DNA from: Branchiostoma floridae
Taxonomy: Eukaryota; Chordata; Leptocardii; Amphioxiformes; Branchiostomatidae
Length of the DNA stretch: 64,000 nt
Reading direction: 5' to 3'
NCBI RefSeq assembly: GCF_000003815.2
Contig: NC_049991.1
Location: 17,850,647 to 17,914,646, forward strand
In this document: in pieces, positions 13,500-24,969 of the stretch
Position numbering within the stretch: the stretch's first letter is position 1
Layout: each line of letters begins with the position of its first letter
Program-made: the position numbers and the translations under genes
Notes under the pieces: generated by a model
Databases searched by the model: none
Seen by the model: only the letters and a program-made list of their open reading frames with translations
What the model was told of the DNA's origin: nothing

Positions 13500-14320
13500 G
13501 GCGGGGCTTCCCTGTGGAGAGCTTTTCACCGATAGTTAATCTTCATCTCGAGGATGTGTGCAAGACGTGTACAAGGAGTTGCAATTTCAAAGATGCCTCT
13601 CTGTATCTTTACACCGTATGAATATTGTAGAGATATTCACTTAAGAGTAGATAAATGTCTTACTCTGTTTTTTAATCTAGTAGAAAGATTGGAGATCAGT
13701 TCTTCCCCAACAGTTTATTATGGAGAGCTTTTCACCGATAAAAATAAATTAATCTTCATCTTGAGGATGTGTGCAAGACGTGTGCAAGGAGTTTCAATCT
13801 TAAAGATGCGTTGCTTGTTGTTTCTTCACACTGTATGAATATTTTAGAGGTATTAGCTTGAACGTAGAAAAAATTCTTACACTGTTTTTTTAATCTAGTA
13901 GATAGATTGGAGATCAGTTTTTCACCGATAGTTAATCTTCATCTAGAGGATGCGTGCAAGACGTGTGCAAGGAGTTGCAATTTTAAAGATGCCTCCTGTG
14001 TCTTCACACCGTATGAATATTTTAGAGGTATTAGCTTGAACGTAGTGAATTTCTTACCCTGGTTTTTTAATCTTGTAGAAAGGTTGTTGATCAGTTCTTC
14101 CCCAACAGTTTATTATGGAGAGCTTTTCACCGATAATTAATCTTCATCTATAGGATGTGTGCAAGACGTGTGCAAGGAGTTTTTAAAGATGCCTCTCTGT
14201 ATCTTTACAATGTATGGATATTTTAGAGGTATTCACTTGAAAGTAAATAAATTTCTTACACTATTTTTTAATCTAGTAGAAAGATTTTTGATCAGTTCTT
14301 CCCCAACAATTATTGTTAGA
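13500..14320. repeat. Four tandem units of about 190-206 bp
   Basis: The start GCTTTTCACCGATA or a close variant recurs at 13521, 13727, 13917 and 14122. Each unit contains GTGCAAGACGTGTGCAAGGAG, an ACCGTATGAATATT-like block, TTTTTTAATCTAGTAGA and ATCAGTTCTTCCCCAACA, with partial loss in some units. Several overlapping short frames arise from it. They shift between units, so it is not read as coding. Confidence 0.92.
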
Positions 14321-14520
14321 AAGAGCACTGTTGCATTCAACTGTATAATTCCTTTCAACGTCATTAATTTACATAGCTTATTGCATAATTTCAGCTCAAA
14401 TGTATTAAATTTTGTATTTGGAGTGTTGAATAAAAATTCTTTTTAACAAATTGAATCCAGGATTCTGCAATTTTTCATCATTGAATTTATAAAATGCAGT
14501 TCAATAACAATATCAATCAT

Positions 14521-14541
14521 TTCAGTACCAAGGACAGATCA
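14521..14541 (+). promoter_or_regulatory. RE1/NRSE-like element
   Basis: The core CAGTACCAAGGACAG is identical over 15 bases to the copy at 7443 and is also preceded by CATTT. Beyond about 19 bases the flanks are unrelated, so this does not look like a piece of a longer shared repeat. Confidence 0.5.
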
Positions 14542-14839
14542 TGTAAACTTGTCAAAATGATATGCCAAAAAGCAGTTACTGATTCAGAAGCAACTGGATA
14601 TGATTTTGGAAACGGTCAGACATTCAGATCGCTAGCATCCACTATCTTTGTTCAGTGACACTGAAGTGATCTGGAAGAAACTGGTCTTTTATATGCTAAC
14701 TATGAATGGAGACAATTTTAGATGTCCAATAGGAGACATTGTAAGACATTTTGGCATATCTTATTACCTTGATGCCTAATCTTCATCGACGTATCTTGTC
14801 CAAATGAGTTCTTTTTCTCTTGTATGACTTACTCCGCTC

Positions 14840-15015
14840 TCCTTCCTGTGATATTTGTCAAAAAGATATACCTAATATCAGGTCAATATTTCGACTTTAT
14901 GAAATTTTACTGGCTGTTATGAAGTTATCTCTTTCCTGTGATATATGTGAAAGAGCTGTACCAAAGATTAGGTCAGTATTTTGGCTTTATGAAATTTCCC
15001 TTGTTATCATGATTG
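14840..15015. repeat. Two 90-bp tandem units
   Basis: TTCCTGTGATAT starts the two units at 14843 and 14933, a period of exactly 90. Both units keep one frame open and give related 30-residue peptides beginning SCDIC. Most base differences change the amino acid, so there is no sign of protein-level constraint. Confidence 0.8.
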
Positions 15016-15340
15016 CATCTCTTGTCCTCCATGACAGATGAGTAGGCAGTAGGCTATTTCTGGTATGTTTTCATGTGGGGGTGTGGTACCATTCTTGACA
15101 TATGGGGGTGTAGGGCTATTCTTGAATGGCAGATTCTCCTGCAGGTATTGCTTTGGAAAGCTCCCAATATTGCATCCTAGCTTAGAGTTCAACTGCAACT
15201 TTTCAACTGGTCAACTCCAATCTTTGTCAAGGAATTAGCAATAGTACACTGCTTCTGTTGCGCGCATAGATCATGTGGCTTGGTGAGCAGATAACCATGA
15301 CTTGCAGAAAGTCTAATAATATGGTGCCCCCATCTCTGTG

Positions 15341-15434
15341 AAAGAATGCATCCTGTTTTCCCCACTTGCAACTTCCTTCTCTGTTAGCTGACAGAGAAGG
15401 AAGTTGCCAGTGGAGCAAACAGGATGTATTCATT
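15341..15434. repeat. Compact 44-bp-arm hairpin with 6-base loop
   Basis: Bases 15341-15384 pair with 15391-15434 at 39 of 44 positions, plus one G-U wobble, around the loop TAGCTG. The loop-proximal 17 bp are perfect (arm ends ACTTCCTTCTCTGT). It could be a small palindrome left by double-strand repair, a foldback relic or a hairpin RNA precursor. The very small loop is atypical for a microRNA precursor. Confidence 0.85.
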
Positions 15435-15694
15435 ACATGTTCTCCCTAGTTACTGTGACGTCCTATTCACGTATATTACTGTTTTAACTTGGAAGTGGCA
15501 TTGACATTGTTTTTTTAGTGAGCCCTGAAAACTGGCTGTCTAGTATGCAAATTCTACTCCTTGCCGAGTCCTGATACAAACTTAAACTTCGGCAAACGGC
15601 ATTTTCAACATTTCCTTCCAGGCAACAAGTGTACGTGTACATTTCCTTACAACTGTAGCATGTGCTGGTGCAACTTACGTTTACTTCCTTGTCT

Positions 15695-16125
15695 CAAGGT
15701 TCGAAAAGCCCATCAGCCCAATTGACCATGCAGGGCAAGTGAAAGTGCCGATCAGGCAAGTGCATGTCCTACCCCACTTGCCAGATCGGGTAGTCTGTGT
15801 AATGCAAACTCCGCTGTCCAGGCCTGTAACTGGCCCCTCCCCCCCAGAGGCCAGCAATGTTAGGCGGGCTGTATAGAAGCTTGCTTAAATCAGGCTACCA
15901 GATTGGGCAAGGTAGATTTTTGTATGAGCGAGATTTCACAGTCATGGTATCAAGACAAGCGTTAGTCAACACAGAAAGATGGAGCCACTGATAAAAGAAT
16001 TGCATTGCTGGAAATGAAAATTCCATAGAAAAATGTCATTTAAATTTCTGGCAAGTCGGGCAAGTAAATTTTTTATTTACTTGACCGATAGGTCAAGTGA
16101 ATTCTAGAAAACTCGTCCAACCCTG
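15695..16125. mobile_element. Probable decayed DNA-transposon copy with GGCAAGT motifs
   Basis: The left end CAAGGTTCGAAAA and the inverse of the right end, CAGGGTTGGACGAG, are roughly similar. The interior carries GGGCAAGT and ACTTGCC or ACTTGACC words in both orientations near both ends, as in subterminal repeats of hAT-like elements. I find no convincing 8-bp duplication. Boundaries are approximate. Confidence 0.4.
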
Positions 16126-18163
16126 TTCTCTGAAAATCAATTCTAAGCTCTACCAAATCAGTCTCCCCCACTGATGAGTCTGTGGACCTTTTTCTAGGCC
16201 AGACTAATCTACAGGACACCCACACAACTTTCTTCTGAGATCTCTGGAGGGAACCTTTCTCAGCAGGCCTGCAGGGTGAGATAGGGAACTAATCATCATC
16301 GCTCGATTACCCTCTAATCCCACCTAATCCAACCAGAGGCCAGAACATCACGTCTGGGGATATTTTTCACCCCGTAGGGAACGGATCAATCCTGAAATAG
16401 ATTTTTTTACTTCAATACAGGACGTTTTACGTATCAATATTCTCAACATATTTGGAAAATGTTATTCATAGAAACTGCAATGTTCAGATTCTGAAAAGGC
16501 TTAGATTTTGATTTGTTATACCAGTCCTGTTGAATGTTTTGGCTGTAGTGTAATGTGGTCAGTCTGAGTCTTTTGATATTCCAGAGGGAATATGTGAAAT
16601 CAATCACAGAACTACAAGTGTTCAAATGTGGTTTGTGTGATCAACAGGTTTAACTCAAAGCAGATGACCTCTGATTTCTTTCAATTATGTATTTATACAA
16701 TGCAGCCAATAAAATACATTCTGTATTGCTGTTTCGATATATCCAGTGTCTCTGTTCAGTTTCATAAGACTACATAATTCTTTTGCAACTCTGGTCGAGT
16801 GGCTCATGTTTTGGCCTTGCAGTCCAATCTGGGTGATTTGCAGACATAATTGTGTTGTGGAGTTGTGGCTGTGGTATACTAGTATACCAAGTTATATTCC
16901 CAATACATGTATTACATTTACTGCCTGTATGTATTATACATCAGTCGCAAGGGTTCCTAAGTAAGTTATTGAATCATAAAGCCATAAATAATGAATGTAA
17001 TCTTGTTTGTTCAGCTATCATCCTAATCAACATGCATAATGGTTGTTCCAACTCTTCAGTTTTACCAGGTCTAACTTCACTTGTTTTGCCAGTGAGAATC
17101 ACCAAAGCCTGCATCACCTTGATAAATTCAGCTTGTTAAAATGCCATTAACTATATAGGAAAGAACTCAATTACCAGAGTATGTGTTTTATGTAGGTGCG
17201 ATCAGTTGAGAGATGGTTTCTAGTCTCTAAATCATGTTATAAAGATGACTGAGGTAGAGTCTCTAAAAGTCAAAATTATCATATAACCAATTAAAATAAC
17301 TTACTGTTCCTCAGAGTACCAAGCTTAAATTGGGCAGTACTTGTAACAAGGTTATTAGAAATTCTGCTTGAACGATTTCGGTATTGCTTTAGTTCAAAGT
17401 TCTCTTACTGTTGTAAGATATTACCTTTTTGTCAACTCAATATTCTGCATGTACTTAGAATGTGGCTGTACAACTTACAAGTACAAGTACATGGGTGGAT
17501 GGGGACCGGAGGTGTACATTTTGTAATTGCTAACCATACCTATACCTTAAATTCTAGATTAAGATCTACAGAGAAAAGATAGATTGCAGCCAACAGAATC
17601 AGGAAATTCAAGATTCACTTTCTCAATTCTGTTAGGCTTCAATATAGCTCATCTCTGTAAATCTAAAACTTTGTTCTAGAGTCAACTTTCAAACAATTGC
17701 AATTATTATCCCAGTTTTTTTAACTGATTACAGGCAGATAAATATATTGAATATTACGTTAAAATGCAGACCGTATTCTTGTAATTGCAGTGAGATTTTT
17801 ATTGCTTATGTTTTGTAATTGTGCAGTTGAAATTGTTTTGGTTAGATTTGATTTGATTATAAAGTAGCTAATCCTTAAATGAACCTTAATTACAAATATG
17901 TTTTTGTAATGCGATTTTTATTACATATTTATTTCAAACATCTTGCCTGAAGGCTTATTGCAAATAACAAGCTTATAGATAATGAACTGTTTTACTACAT
18001 TGTAAATTCATTTATTTCAGTGGGGACTTCAATCTAATTTGAAATCATGACTTAAAGTTGAACAGAAGAATTGAAGTTTCTTGAATTTCAAGGTAGACAG
18101 ACAGTCCATTTTCTTTTCATCATCTCTTGCAAGAAGTAAATGTCTAAAGATTGGCATTTTCTT

Positions 18164-18397
18164 AGTATGTGGGGGAAGGTCGACGACCTTAAGCCAACCG
18201 TTCACACTTACGCCACATCTTCAGAAAAGACGCTGGAGCTGCATGTTACCCGTTTAAGAACTTTATTTGAACCAACACACAACAGAGTCGGGTCGAATAA
18301 AGTTCTTAAACTGGGAACATGTGGCTCCAGCGTCTTTTCTGAAGTTGTGGCGTAAGTGTGAACGGTTGGCTTGAGGTTGTTCTTCTCCACAATACTC
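18164..18397. mobile_element. Foldback element with about 110-bp arms, flanked by direct repeats
   Basis: The arms are about 90 percent identical, for example GTTCACACTTACGCCACA on the left (18200-18217) against its inverse on the right. They close near 18281. Immediately outside lie imperfect direct repeats, AGATTGGCATTTTCTTAGTA at 18149 and AGATTGGTATTTTGTTAGTA at 18403, matching at 18 of 20. Because of the symmetry, both strands give a near-identical short open frame, which should not be taken as a gene. Confidence 0.85.
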
Positions 18398-19794
18398 TAA
18401 GATTGGTATTTTGTTAGTAAGAGCAGGTTGTATGCATGATCAAATTATATGGTAATTGCTAATTTGGTAGGCACATGCAGTATACTGTGTGCACTCATTC
18501 TGGTAATAAGCTTAATACAGTTATCCAGTTTCCTACCATGAACGTTAGGTTAGACTTAATCATTTTATGCTGCTATTTTGAGAAATCTCATCAAAAGATA
18601 TTTACCAGAGCTGCCTCATGAATTTGATTTTATCATGTAAAACCATTATCATATTTAGCAAGTACTCTCTTTTTTGTATTTATTTGGCTCATAATATTAA
18701 GCTATTAAGAATATTGTATGTAAGACTCTAATTATTTATTTCTGACTATTTGTCTTCCATATTGCCAAAATTTGAAACACCAAATTATGATATAAGTAAT
18801 GAACACCAAAAGGACATTTTATATTTTCATATCATAACTGTTACATCAATTTGGGGCACCAAGAGGAACTGTCATAATCTCCAGGTAATATCTGTCATGA
18901 TGTTAAAAAAATTATGGTATATCTGTGAATATTTTGTCTTTTTTAGTGTAGAATTTACTAGCAAATCTTTGTCGATTTCTTACAGATGAACTTTGATTTG
19001 AATGATGTTCTTGTCTCTTTGTACCAGACAAAAGGATACAATTTTAGATGAGACTGAAAGCGTATTATTCCCAGCTTTAAATGGCCTGCTTTGATGTTTT
19101 TGTAATTAAGGTAAACTGTTAGTGTTGCAGCTTTCATCTCTAGGAGGGTGCATTGACCCTCCTGGTCCTCCTCGGGTGGTTTTCCCCTAGCACAATCTTT
19201 CTCTAAGTTTCTGCGTATCCAGTATTAGGTATACGTACATGTAGTTTATAACAGATGTTGCAGAGGCAGGCAGCCTCCCACCCTGATGCGATAATTGCCC
19301 TAATACATACAAATGAAGTGTCACAATAGGAGATCAAAGAATATCCGCCGCCACCACCCGGGGATTTCTCTGCAGCCGTGCGTGCCGCCTCGCCTGCTAA
19401 TCTCCTTAGTCGGAACTCAGGTACCAGGGTTATAGCCAGGATTTTATTTTAGAGTAATGGTAAGGGCAAAACAACCAATCTGTTGGGAGGGGGCGGGGTG
19501 TAGTGGAGGGGGGGGGGGATTTGGGGATTTTGTGAGATTTTGAAAAAGTAGAGTAAAAAGTTGGCATTGTAAGAGTATCTGTGAGGTGACTTAACTCTGT
19601 TAACATCATATGTAATTTGAAGGATTTTTGTGGTCAGTTTGGAGAGGCTATCATTTTTTTATATTTGACAATGTTCAACAGCAAATAAATCGTGAAAATT
19701 AGGGTAGTGGTCCTCTTTTTCGTGTGGTGGTCACAATTTATTATAGCATAGTGGCTCATTATGTTAAATAGCTAGAACCATGGGTACTCATCGA

Positions 19795-20235
19795 CAAGAA
19801 GTTGCTGGCAAACTTTGCTGTGACAGTGACAGTTGAGCAGTCTTTACTGACAACAACTTGATGTCAAAAGTTGTCTACGATAGTCAAGGAAACTTGAGCT
19901 TTTGCCATGAGGAATTAATCGTATGAACCTTAGTTAGAACTCGGGTCCTGAGCAACAATAAGTTGTTGGCAAAATTTGCTTCGACGGTGACAGTTGAGCA
20001 GTCCTAACTGACAACAAATTGATGTGAAAAGTTGCCTACGACAGTTGAACAAAATACAGCGCTTGTCATGAAAAATTCACGGAATGAACTCAGGTACTAA
20101 GGGACAATAAGTTTGTGGAAAAGTTGACTGTGACAGTGACAGTTCAGCACATTTAACTGACAAATTGATGTCAAAAGTTGTCTGCGACAGTCGAGGAAAC
20201 TTTAGCGCTTGTCGTTAGGGATTAACCCCAAAAGC
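19795..20235. repeat. Three tandem units of about 150-160 bp
   Basis: GTTGCTGGCAAACTTTGCT or variants start units at 19801, 19962 and 20111. GTGACAGTTGAGCAGTC, ACTGACAAC and TGATGTCAAAAGTTG follow in each unit. Divergence is moderate. Confidence 0.88.
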
Positions 20236-20639
20236 TGGCTTTGTCTCTAACGGGAGGTTTGGGAAGGGAAGACTTCCCTCGGAGGATTAAGGGACTCGGA
20301 GATGATCTGAGTAGAATCTCCATCGATCATCCTACTTCGCCTCTCATCCCAGCATCTTTCCATAACACACACAAGGGAGCAGTGTGTACCATCTTCCTTG
20401 TCAATCATCTAGGAGATAAAAAGCAGGGGAATGGCGATGTTATTACCGCGACGGAGCGGGAAATGGGAGTGTGTGCGATGCTCCGTCCCTCGGGAGGCAA
20501 CCTTGTGGTCGTCCAAAGTAAAGATTCCTTTCGTGCAGACAGGTAAGGAGAGAAAGAAATGTTGGCAACGACAGCCTTTCCTGCGTTGACTGATGGTTCG
20601 TCTCCCTGCTATTACTCCCCACTCCTGTCGTGGTGTCAC

Positions 20640-21390
20640 CCGGGGCATCTCACTGCTGCACATACATTGTTAATGCTAAATCATGGTGTACATGGTGGAG
20701 TTATTGAGCACCAGGTACCTCACTGTTCATATATCAGATGGTACAGTCAGCCCTTCCAATACCTGACTAGTCTTCATACGTGACTTTTGTACCTGAACGA
20801 TATGTCTCACCAGGGGCATCTTACTGCTGCACATACATTGATAATGTTGATCCTTGAAGCATGGTGTACATGTGGAGTTATTGAGCACCAGGTAGCGAAG
20901 AGTACATGTATCAGACAGTGTAGTCAGCCCTTCCAATATTTAACTTCATACGTGACTTTTGTAGCTGAAAGATATGTAGACTTTTCTCACGTCTCATGTA
21001 TGTCTGACTTGTCTTTGTACGTGACTTTTGTAACAGTGTTACCTGGGGCATCCTACTGCTGCGCATATATTGTTAATGCTTCAGCCTGGCTGGTGTACAT
21101 GTGGAGTTATTGAGCACCAGGTACCGCAGAGTTCATATATCAGACAGTATAGTCAGCCCTTCCAATACCTATAGCTAGTCTTCATATATTACGTGACTTT
21201 TGTAGCTGAAAGATATGTGGACCTTTCTCACGTATTGCGGTTGTGATTTCTTTACAAGGTGTAGGCCACCCCCAGAATTATTCTTGGTGAGATATCTTAT
21301 AAGTTGTGGAAGACTTTGTTTGTAGCTGAAAGATATGTGGAACTTTCTTACATCTTGTGTTTTTTTACAAGGTGTCAGCCACACACCAAA
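20640..21390. repeat. Tandem duplication, three large units plus partial copies
   Basis: GGGGCATC and CTACTGCTGC-like blocks recur at 20642, 20813 and 21045, each followed by GGAGTTATTGAGCACCAGGTA and CAGTCAGCCCTTCCAATA. GTAGCTGAAAGATATGTGGA recurs near 21203 and 21321, with a relative near 20961. The cluster ends next to the foldback element at 21428. Confidence 0.88.
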
Positions 21391-21427
21391 AGAATAATTC
21401 TAAGTTTGACATCTAGCACCTACAGTA

Positions 21428-22809
21428 AACACCCTCCGGTTTAATTTGGGAATTCCTTTATTATTTGGGAGTGACTTCCCAGATCTCAGCAACCGTACAC
21501 CCAGATGGGCTGATATCGTAAGCTGTAAGTATAAATGATGTAAGAAATACGTAGCAGTCAATAACGACCCCCTGGGGATTAATCTAAATTGGCATAACTG
21601 TACATAATTATGCATAATTATGCATAATTATGCATAACTTTTGAGGGTTATGCATAATTATGCATAAGTTTCCAATGGTTATGCATAATTATGCATAAGG
21701 TTCCAAGAATTATGCATAATCATCAGAACCCTTATTCATAACCCTTTGAACAAGCCTTTTTATGTATAACANNNNNNNNNNNNNNNNNNNNNNNNNNNNN
21801 NNNNNNNNNNNNNNNNNNNNNNNNNNNNNNNNNNNNNNNNNNNNNNNNNNNNNNNNNNNNNNNNNNNNNNNNNNNNNNNNNNNNNNNNNNNNNNNNNNNN
21901 NNNNNNNNNNNNNNNNNNNNNNNNNNNNNNNNNNNNNNNNNNNNNNNNNNNNNNNNNNNNNNNNNNNNNNNNNNNNNNNNNNNNNNNNNNNNNNNNNNNN
22001 NNNNNNNNNNNNNNNNNNNNNNNNNNNNNNNNNNNNNNNNNNNNNNNNNNNNNNNNNNNNNNNNNNNNNNNNNNNNNNNNNNNNNNNNNNNNNNNNNNNN
22101 NNNNNNNNNNNNNNNNNNNNNNNNNNNNNNNNNNNNNNNNNNNNNNNNNNNNNNNNNNNNNNNNNNNNNNNNNNNNNNNNNNNNNNNNNNNNNNNNNNNN
22201 NNNNNNNNNNNNNNNNNNNNNNNNNNNNNNNNNNNNNNNNNNNNNNNNNNNNNNNNNNNNNNNNNNNNNNNNNNNNNNNNNNNNNNNNNNNNNNNNNNNN
22301 NNNNNNNNNNNNNNNNNNNNNNNNNNNNNNNNNNNNNNNNNNNNNNNNNNNNNNNNNNNNNNNNNNNNNNNNNNNNNNNNNNNNNNNNNNNNNNNNNNNN
22401 NNNNNNNNNNNNNNNNNNNNNNNNNNNNNNNNNNNNNNNNNNNNNNNNNNNNNNNNNNNNNNNNNNNNNNNNNNNNNNNNNNNNNNNNNNGCATACTTAT
22501 GTATAACACTCGGAACCTTATGGATAATTATGCATAACTCTTGGAACCTTATGCATAATTATGCATAACCATTGGAAACTTATGCATAATTATGCATAAC
22601 CCTCAAAAGTTATGCATAATTATGCATAATTATGTACAGTTATGCCAATTTAGATTAATCCCCAGGGAGTCGTTATTGGCTGCTACGTATTTCTTACATC
22701 ATTTATACTTACAGCTTACGATATCAGCCCATCTGGGTGTACGGTTGCTGAGATCTGGAAGGTCACTCCCAAATAATAATGGAATTTCCAAATTAAATCG
22801 GAGGGTGTT
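21428..22809. mobile_element. Large foldback element with palindromic TTATGCATAA array, interrupted by a gap
   Basis: The ends AACACCCTCC and GGAGGGTGTT are inverse, and the similarity extends over the whole sequenced arms (21428-21771 and 22491-22809, over 300 bp each). The 4 bases AGTA occur immediately outside both ends (21424-21427 and 22810-22813), consistent with a target duplication. The inner parts of both arms are arrays of the palindrome TTATGCATAA separated by short spacers such as CTTTTGAGGG. No coding frame is visible and the centre is unsequenced. A related end lies at 41085-41239. Confidence 0.85.
21772..22490. other. Assembly gap of 719 N
   Basis: The gap falls exactly between the two palindromic arrays of the foldback element, where hairpins and repeats would hinder sequencing and assembly. 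The uneven length suggests an estimated gap size and not a default. Open frames spanning it are artefacts. Confidence 0.99.
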
Positions 22810-22874
22810 AGTAATAGTTTTGTTCATTTCAAATATCAAAAATCCTTGACTTTTTGAAAAATGGACTCAATCTA

Positions 22875-22876
22875 TT

Positions 22877-22907
<31 letters not shown>
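22875..22907. repeat. (TTTC)n microsatellite
   Basis: Eight uninterrupted TTTC units lie about 65 bp outside the right end of the foldback element. On the minus strand they produce the lysine-glutamate-arginine run seen in a spurious open frame. Confidence 0.95.
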
Positions 22908-23354
22908 ATCAGTAAGAGCAAGTCTGAATACTCGGTTGATTGAACACATGTATGTGCACGGCAACATGTGCAAGTCACTTGATAAATGTTAGGCTGTAAT
23001 GCATTTATAGTGTCATGCAAGCCTAGCCACTGGAGAGAAGGCCCCCTTGAGGATACACCAGGAACTGCAGGTTGGAGCACCACATTGCCAGTTCTTAAGT
23101 TGGTGAAAATTGATCTGCATTGATTGCAAGCTGTGGGATCATTTCTCTTTATAATGAAGTACATGAAAGCCATTTATACATAATTACCCCCATGAAATAT
23201 TCATGGAGGTTTTATTTCCACTGGCTTTTGTCTTTCTGTGTACAGAATACCTCAAGAAAGACATTCAGTAGTAAATCTCTCATAAGCTTTAATTCAGAAT
23301 CTGAACAAATTTATGTGCCATAAGCGTCCCACAAAAATGCAAGTTTTCCTATCA

Positions 23355-24075
23355 TTTACAATGATATTTATCTTGAAGACAATAAAAGTTATGCAGCTAG
23401 ACTGAAGGAGAAAGTCCCTAAATTCTCTCTCAGCCATTCGTAAACTTTAAAGTTATGACCTGTCAGTGAGAACGTCTTATACTGACTGTTGTTCAATGAT
23501 ATTTATCTTTAAGATGAAAGTATGCAGCTAGACTGAGGAGAAAGTCCCTAAATTCTTGTTTAGCCATTCTTAAACTTTAAAGTTATCACCTGTCAGCAAG
23601 AACTTCTTACTGACCGCCATTCAATGATATCTATCTTGAAGTTGAAAGTTATGCAGCAAGACTGAAGAAGAAGTCCCTAAATTGTTCCTCAGCCATTCTT
23701 AAAGTTATCACCTGTGCAAGAACTTCTTAGTTACTAACTGTCGTTCAATGATATCTATCTTTAAGGAGAAAGTTATTCAGCTAGAGCGAAAGGAGAAAGT
23801 CCCTTCTTCAAGTTATTACCTGTCAGTGAGAACTTCTACCATACCGACTGTTGTATTCCGCTGCAGTCGTATTTCCTAGAATGGATTGATATGCTAAGTT
23901 GTCCTGCTTTACCCAGCCATCCTCAAAGTTATGCAGCTAGACTGAAGAAGAAAGTCCCTAAATTCTTGCTCAGCCATTTTTTATGTTATCACCTGTCAGT
24001 AAGAACTTCTTACAGACTGTCGTATTCTGCTGCAGTCGTCTTGCAGAGGATGGATCGATATGCTAAGTTGTCCTA
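23355..24075. repeat. Tandem array, four clear units of 123-135 bp plus two degenerate ones
   Basis: CAATGATATTTATCTT or a close variant starts units at 23359, 23494, 23622 and 23745. GCAGCTAGACTGAAG, GAGAAAGTCCCTAAATTC and ACCTGTCAGTGAGAAC follow in most. Shortened units continue around 23930-24070 with TGCTGCAGTCGT and GATATGCTAAGTTGTCCT repeated. Confidence 0.9.
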
Positions 24076-24794
24076 CTTTCCCAGCCATCCCTTATTTCCT
24101 GGGCCGATTCCATCACTGCCACCCCTGTACGGGGCTGATAAGGGTTCTGCCACCAGGCATGACACTCGGTCCTTTGTGTGCGCTCTGCCGGGAGACTTAA
24201 TATGCAGCTACAGGGGGGTCGTGACTGATGAACTGCCATGTGTACAACTGAAGCTCTGACTTCTTTTCCTGTAGGCAGGAACAAGTCTGATACAGGGTTC
24301 TTAGAGAAAGGGAAAAGAGGAAAAGAATTTGATACTTTTGATAGTGCTGCCAGCATGCCAAGCTGAGTTCATGAGGTAGCAGATGAAGTTGCCACTTCCA
24401 GCTCTACTGCACAATGTAATTCTGAACGAAAACAGGCATGTTTGGTGCACTTTGCTTCAAGCTGCTGACATCAACTGTTAGTATCTTGCTGGTTACCCTA
24501 TGATGCCCCTGCAGCTCAACTTGGTAGCTGTGCAAAGTTGAGCTCCTAGTTCCAATTAGTTGAAAGACTGAGAGAGATCCCAGTACACAGTTCAAGGCAG
24601 GGACTGCACCTATCTTTTAAAATGAAAGTTAACTAACATGTACTACACCATGCTATGTGATTTTCTATTTGTACATGTTGTATATGATGTATATTATACA
24701 TGTATGATGTACATTTGTAAATTTGTGACCATGTTAATGATAGTGATTTTATATTGATAATGTTTACTGCAATGATTTTATAGGTAACATGTAT

Positions 24795-24888
24795 TGTTCT
24801 CTCCCAGGGTTAGCCCTTGGCAATAGCCTATGGCTAGTTGGGCAGCCCTGGCTGTCTGTAAACAGCCGAACGAATAAATAAATAGAAT
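24795..24888 (+). mobile_element. Probable 3' end of a non-LTR retroposon
   Basis: The sequence contains a TAGCCTATGGCTA-like inverted block, then CTGTCTGTAAACAGCCGAA, then a tail CGAATAAATAAATAGA. Stem-loops followed by a short tandem A-rich tail are typical of the 3' ends of CR1/L2-type LINEs. No coding part is recognisable upstream. Confidence 0.45.
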
Positions 24889-24919
24889 GAAAGTAAAGTT
24901 TTGGTCAAGTGTTCAAGGA

Positions 24920-24969
24920 GTCAAATCCTGCCCTTTAGCAGAGAGTCAAATCCTGCCCTTTAGCAGAGA
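24920..24969. repeat. Perfect 25-bp direct duplication
   Basis: A 25-bp unit beginning GTCAAATCCTGCCC occurs twice back to back, at 24920 and 24945, without a mismatch. It is a very recent slippage-type duplication. Confidence 0.95.

Noticed and set aside
14820-15041. Two in-frame 30-residue repeats beginning SCDIC
   Set aside because: The 90-bp period keeps frame automatically, and most differences are amino-acid changing.
18140-18390. Nearly identical short open frames on both strands
   Set aside because: They are a direct consequence of the foldback symmetry.
21760-22568. Long open frames across the N run on both strands
   Set aside because: They consist almost entirely of unknown bases.
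22829-23173. Minus-strand frame with a KERKKER run
   Set aside because: The run comes from the (TTTC)n microsatellite, and the remainder has no coding signature.
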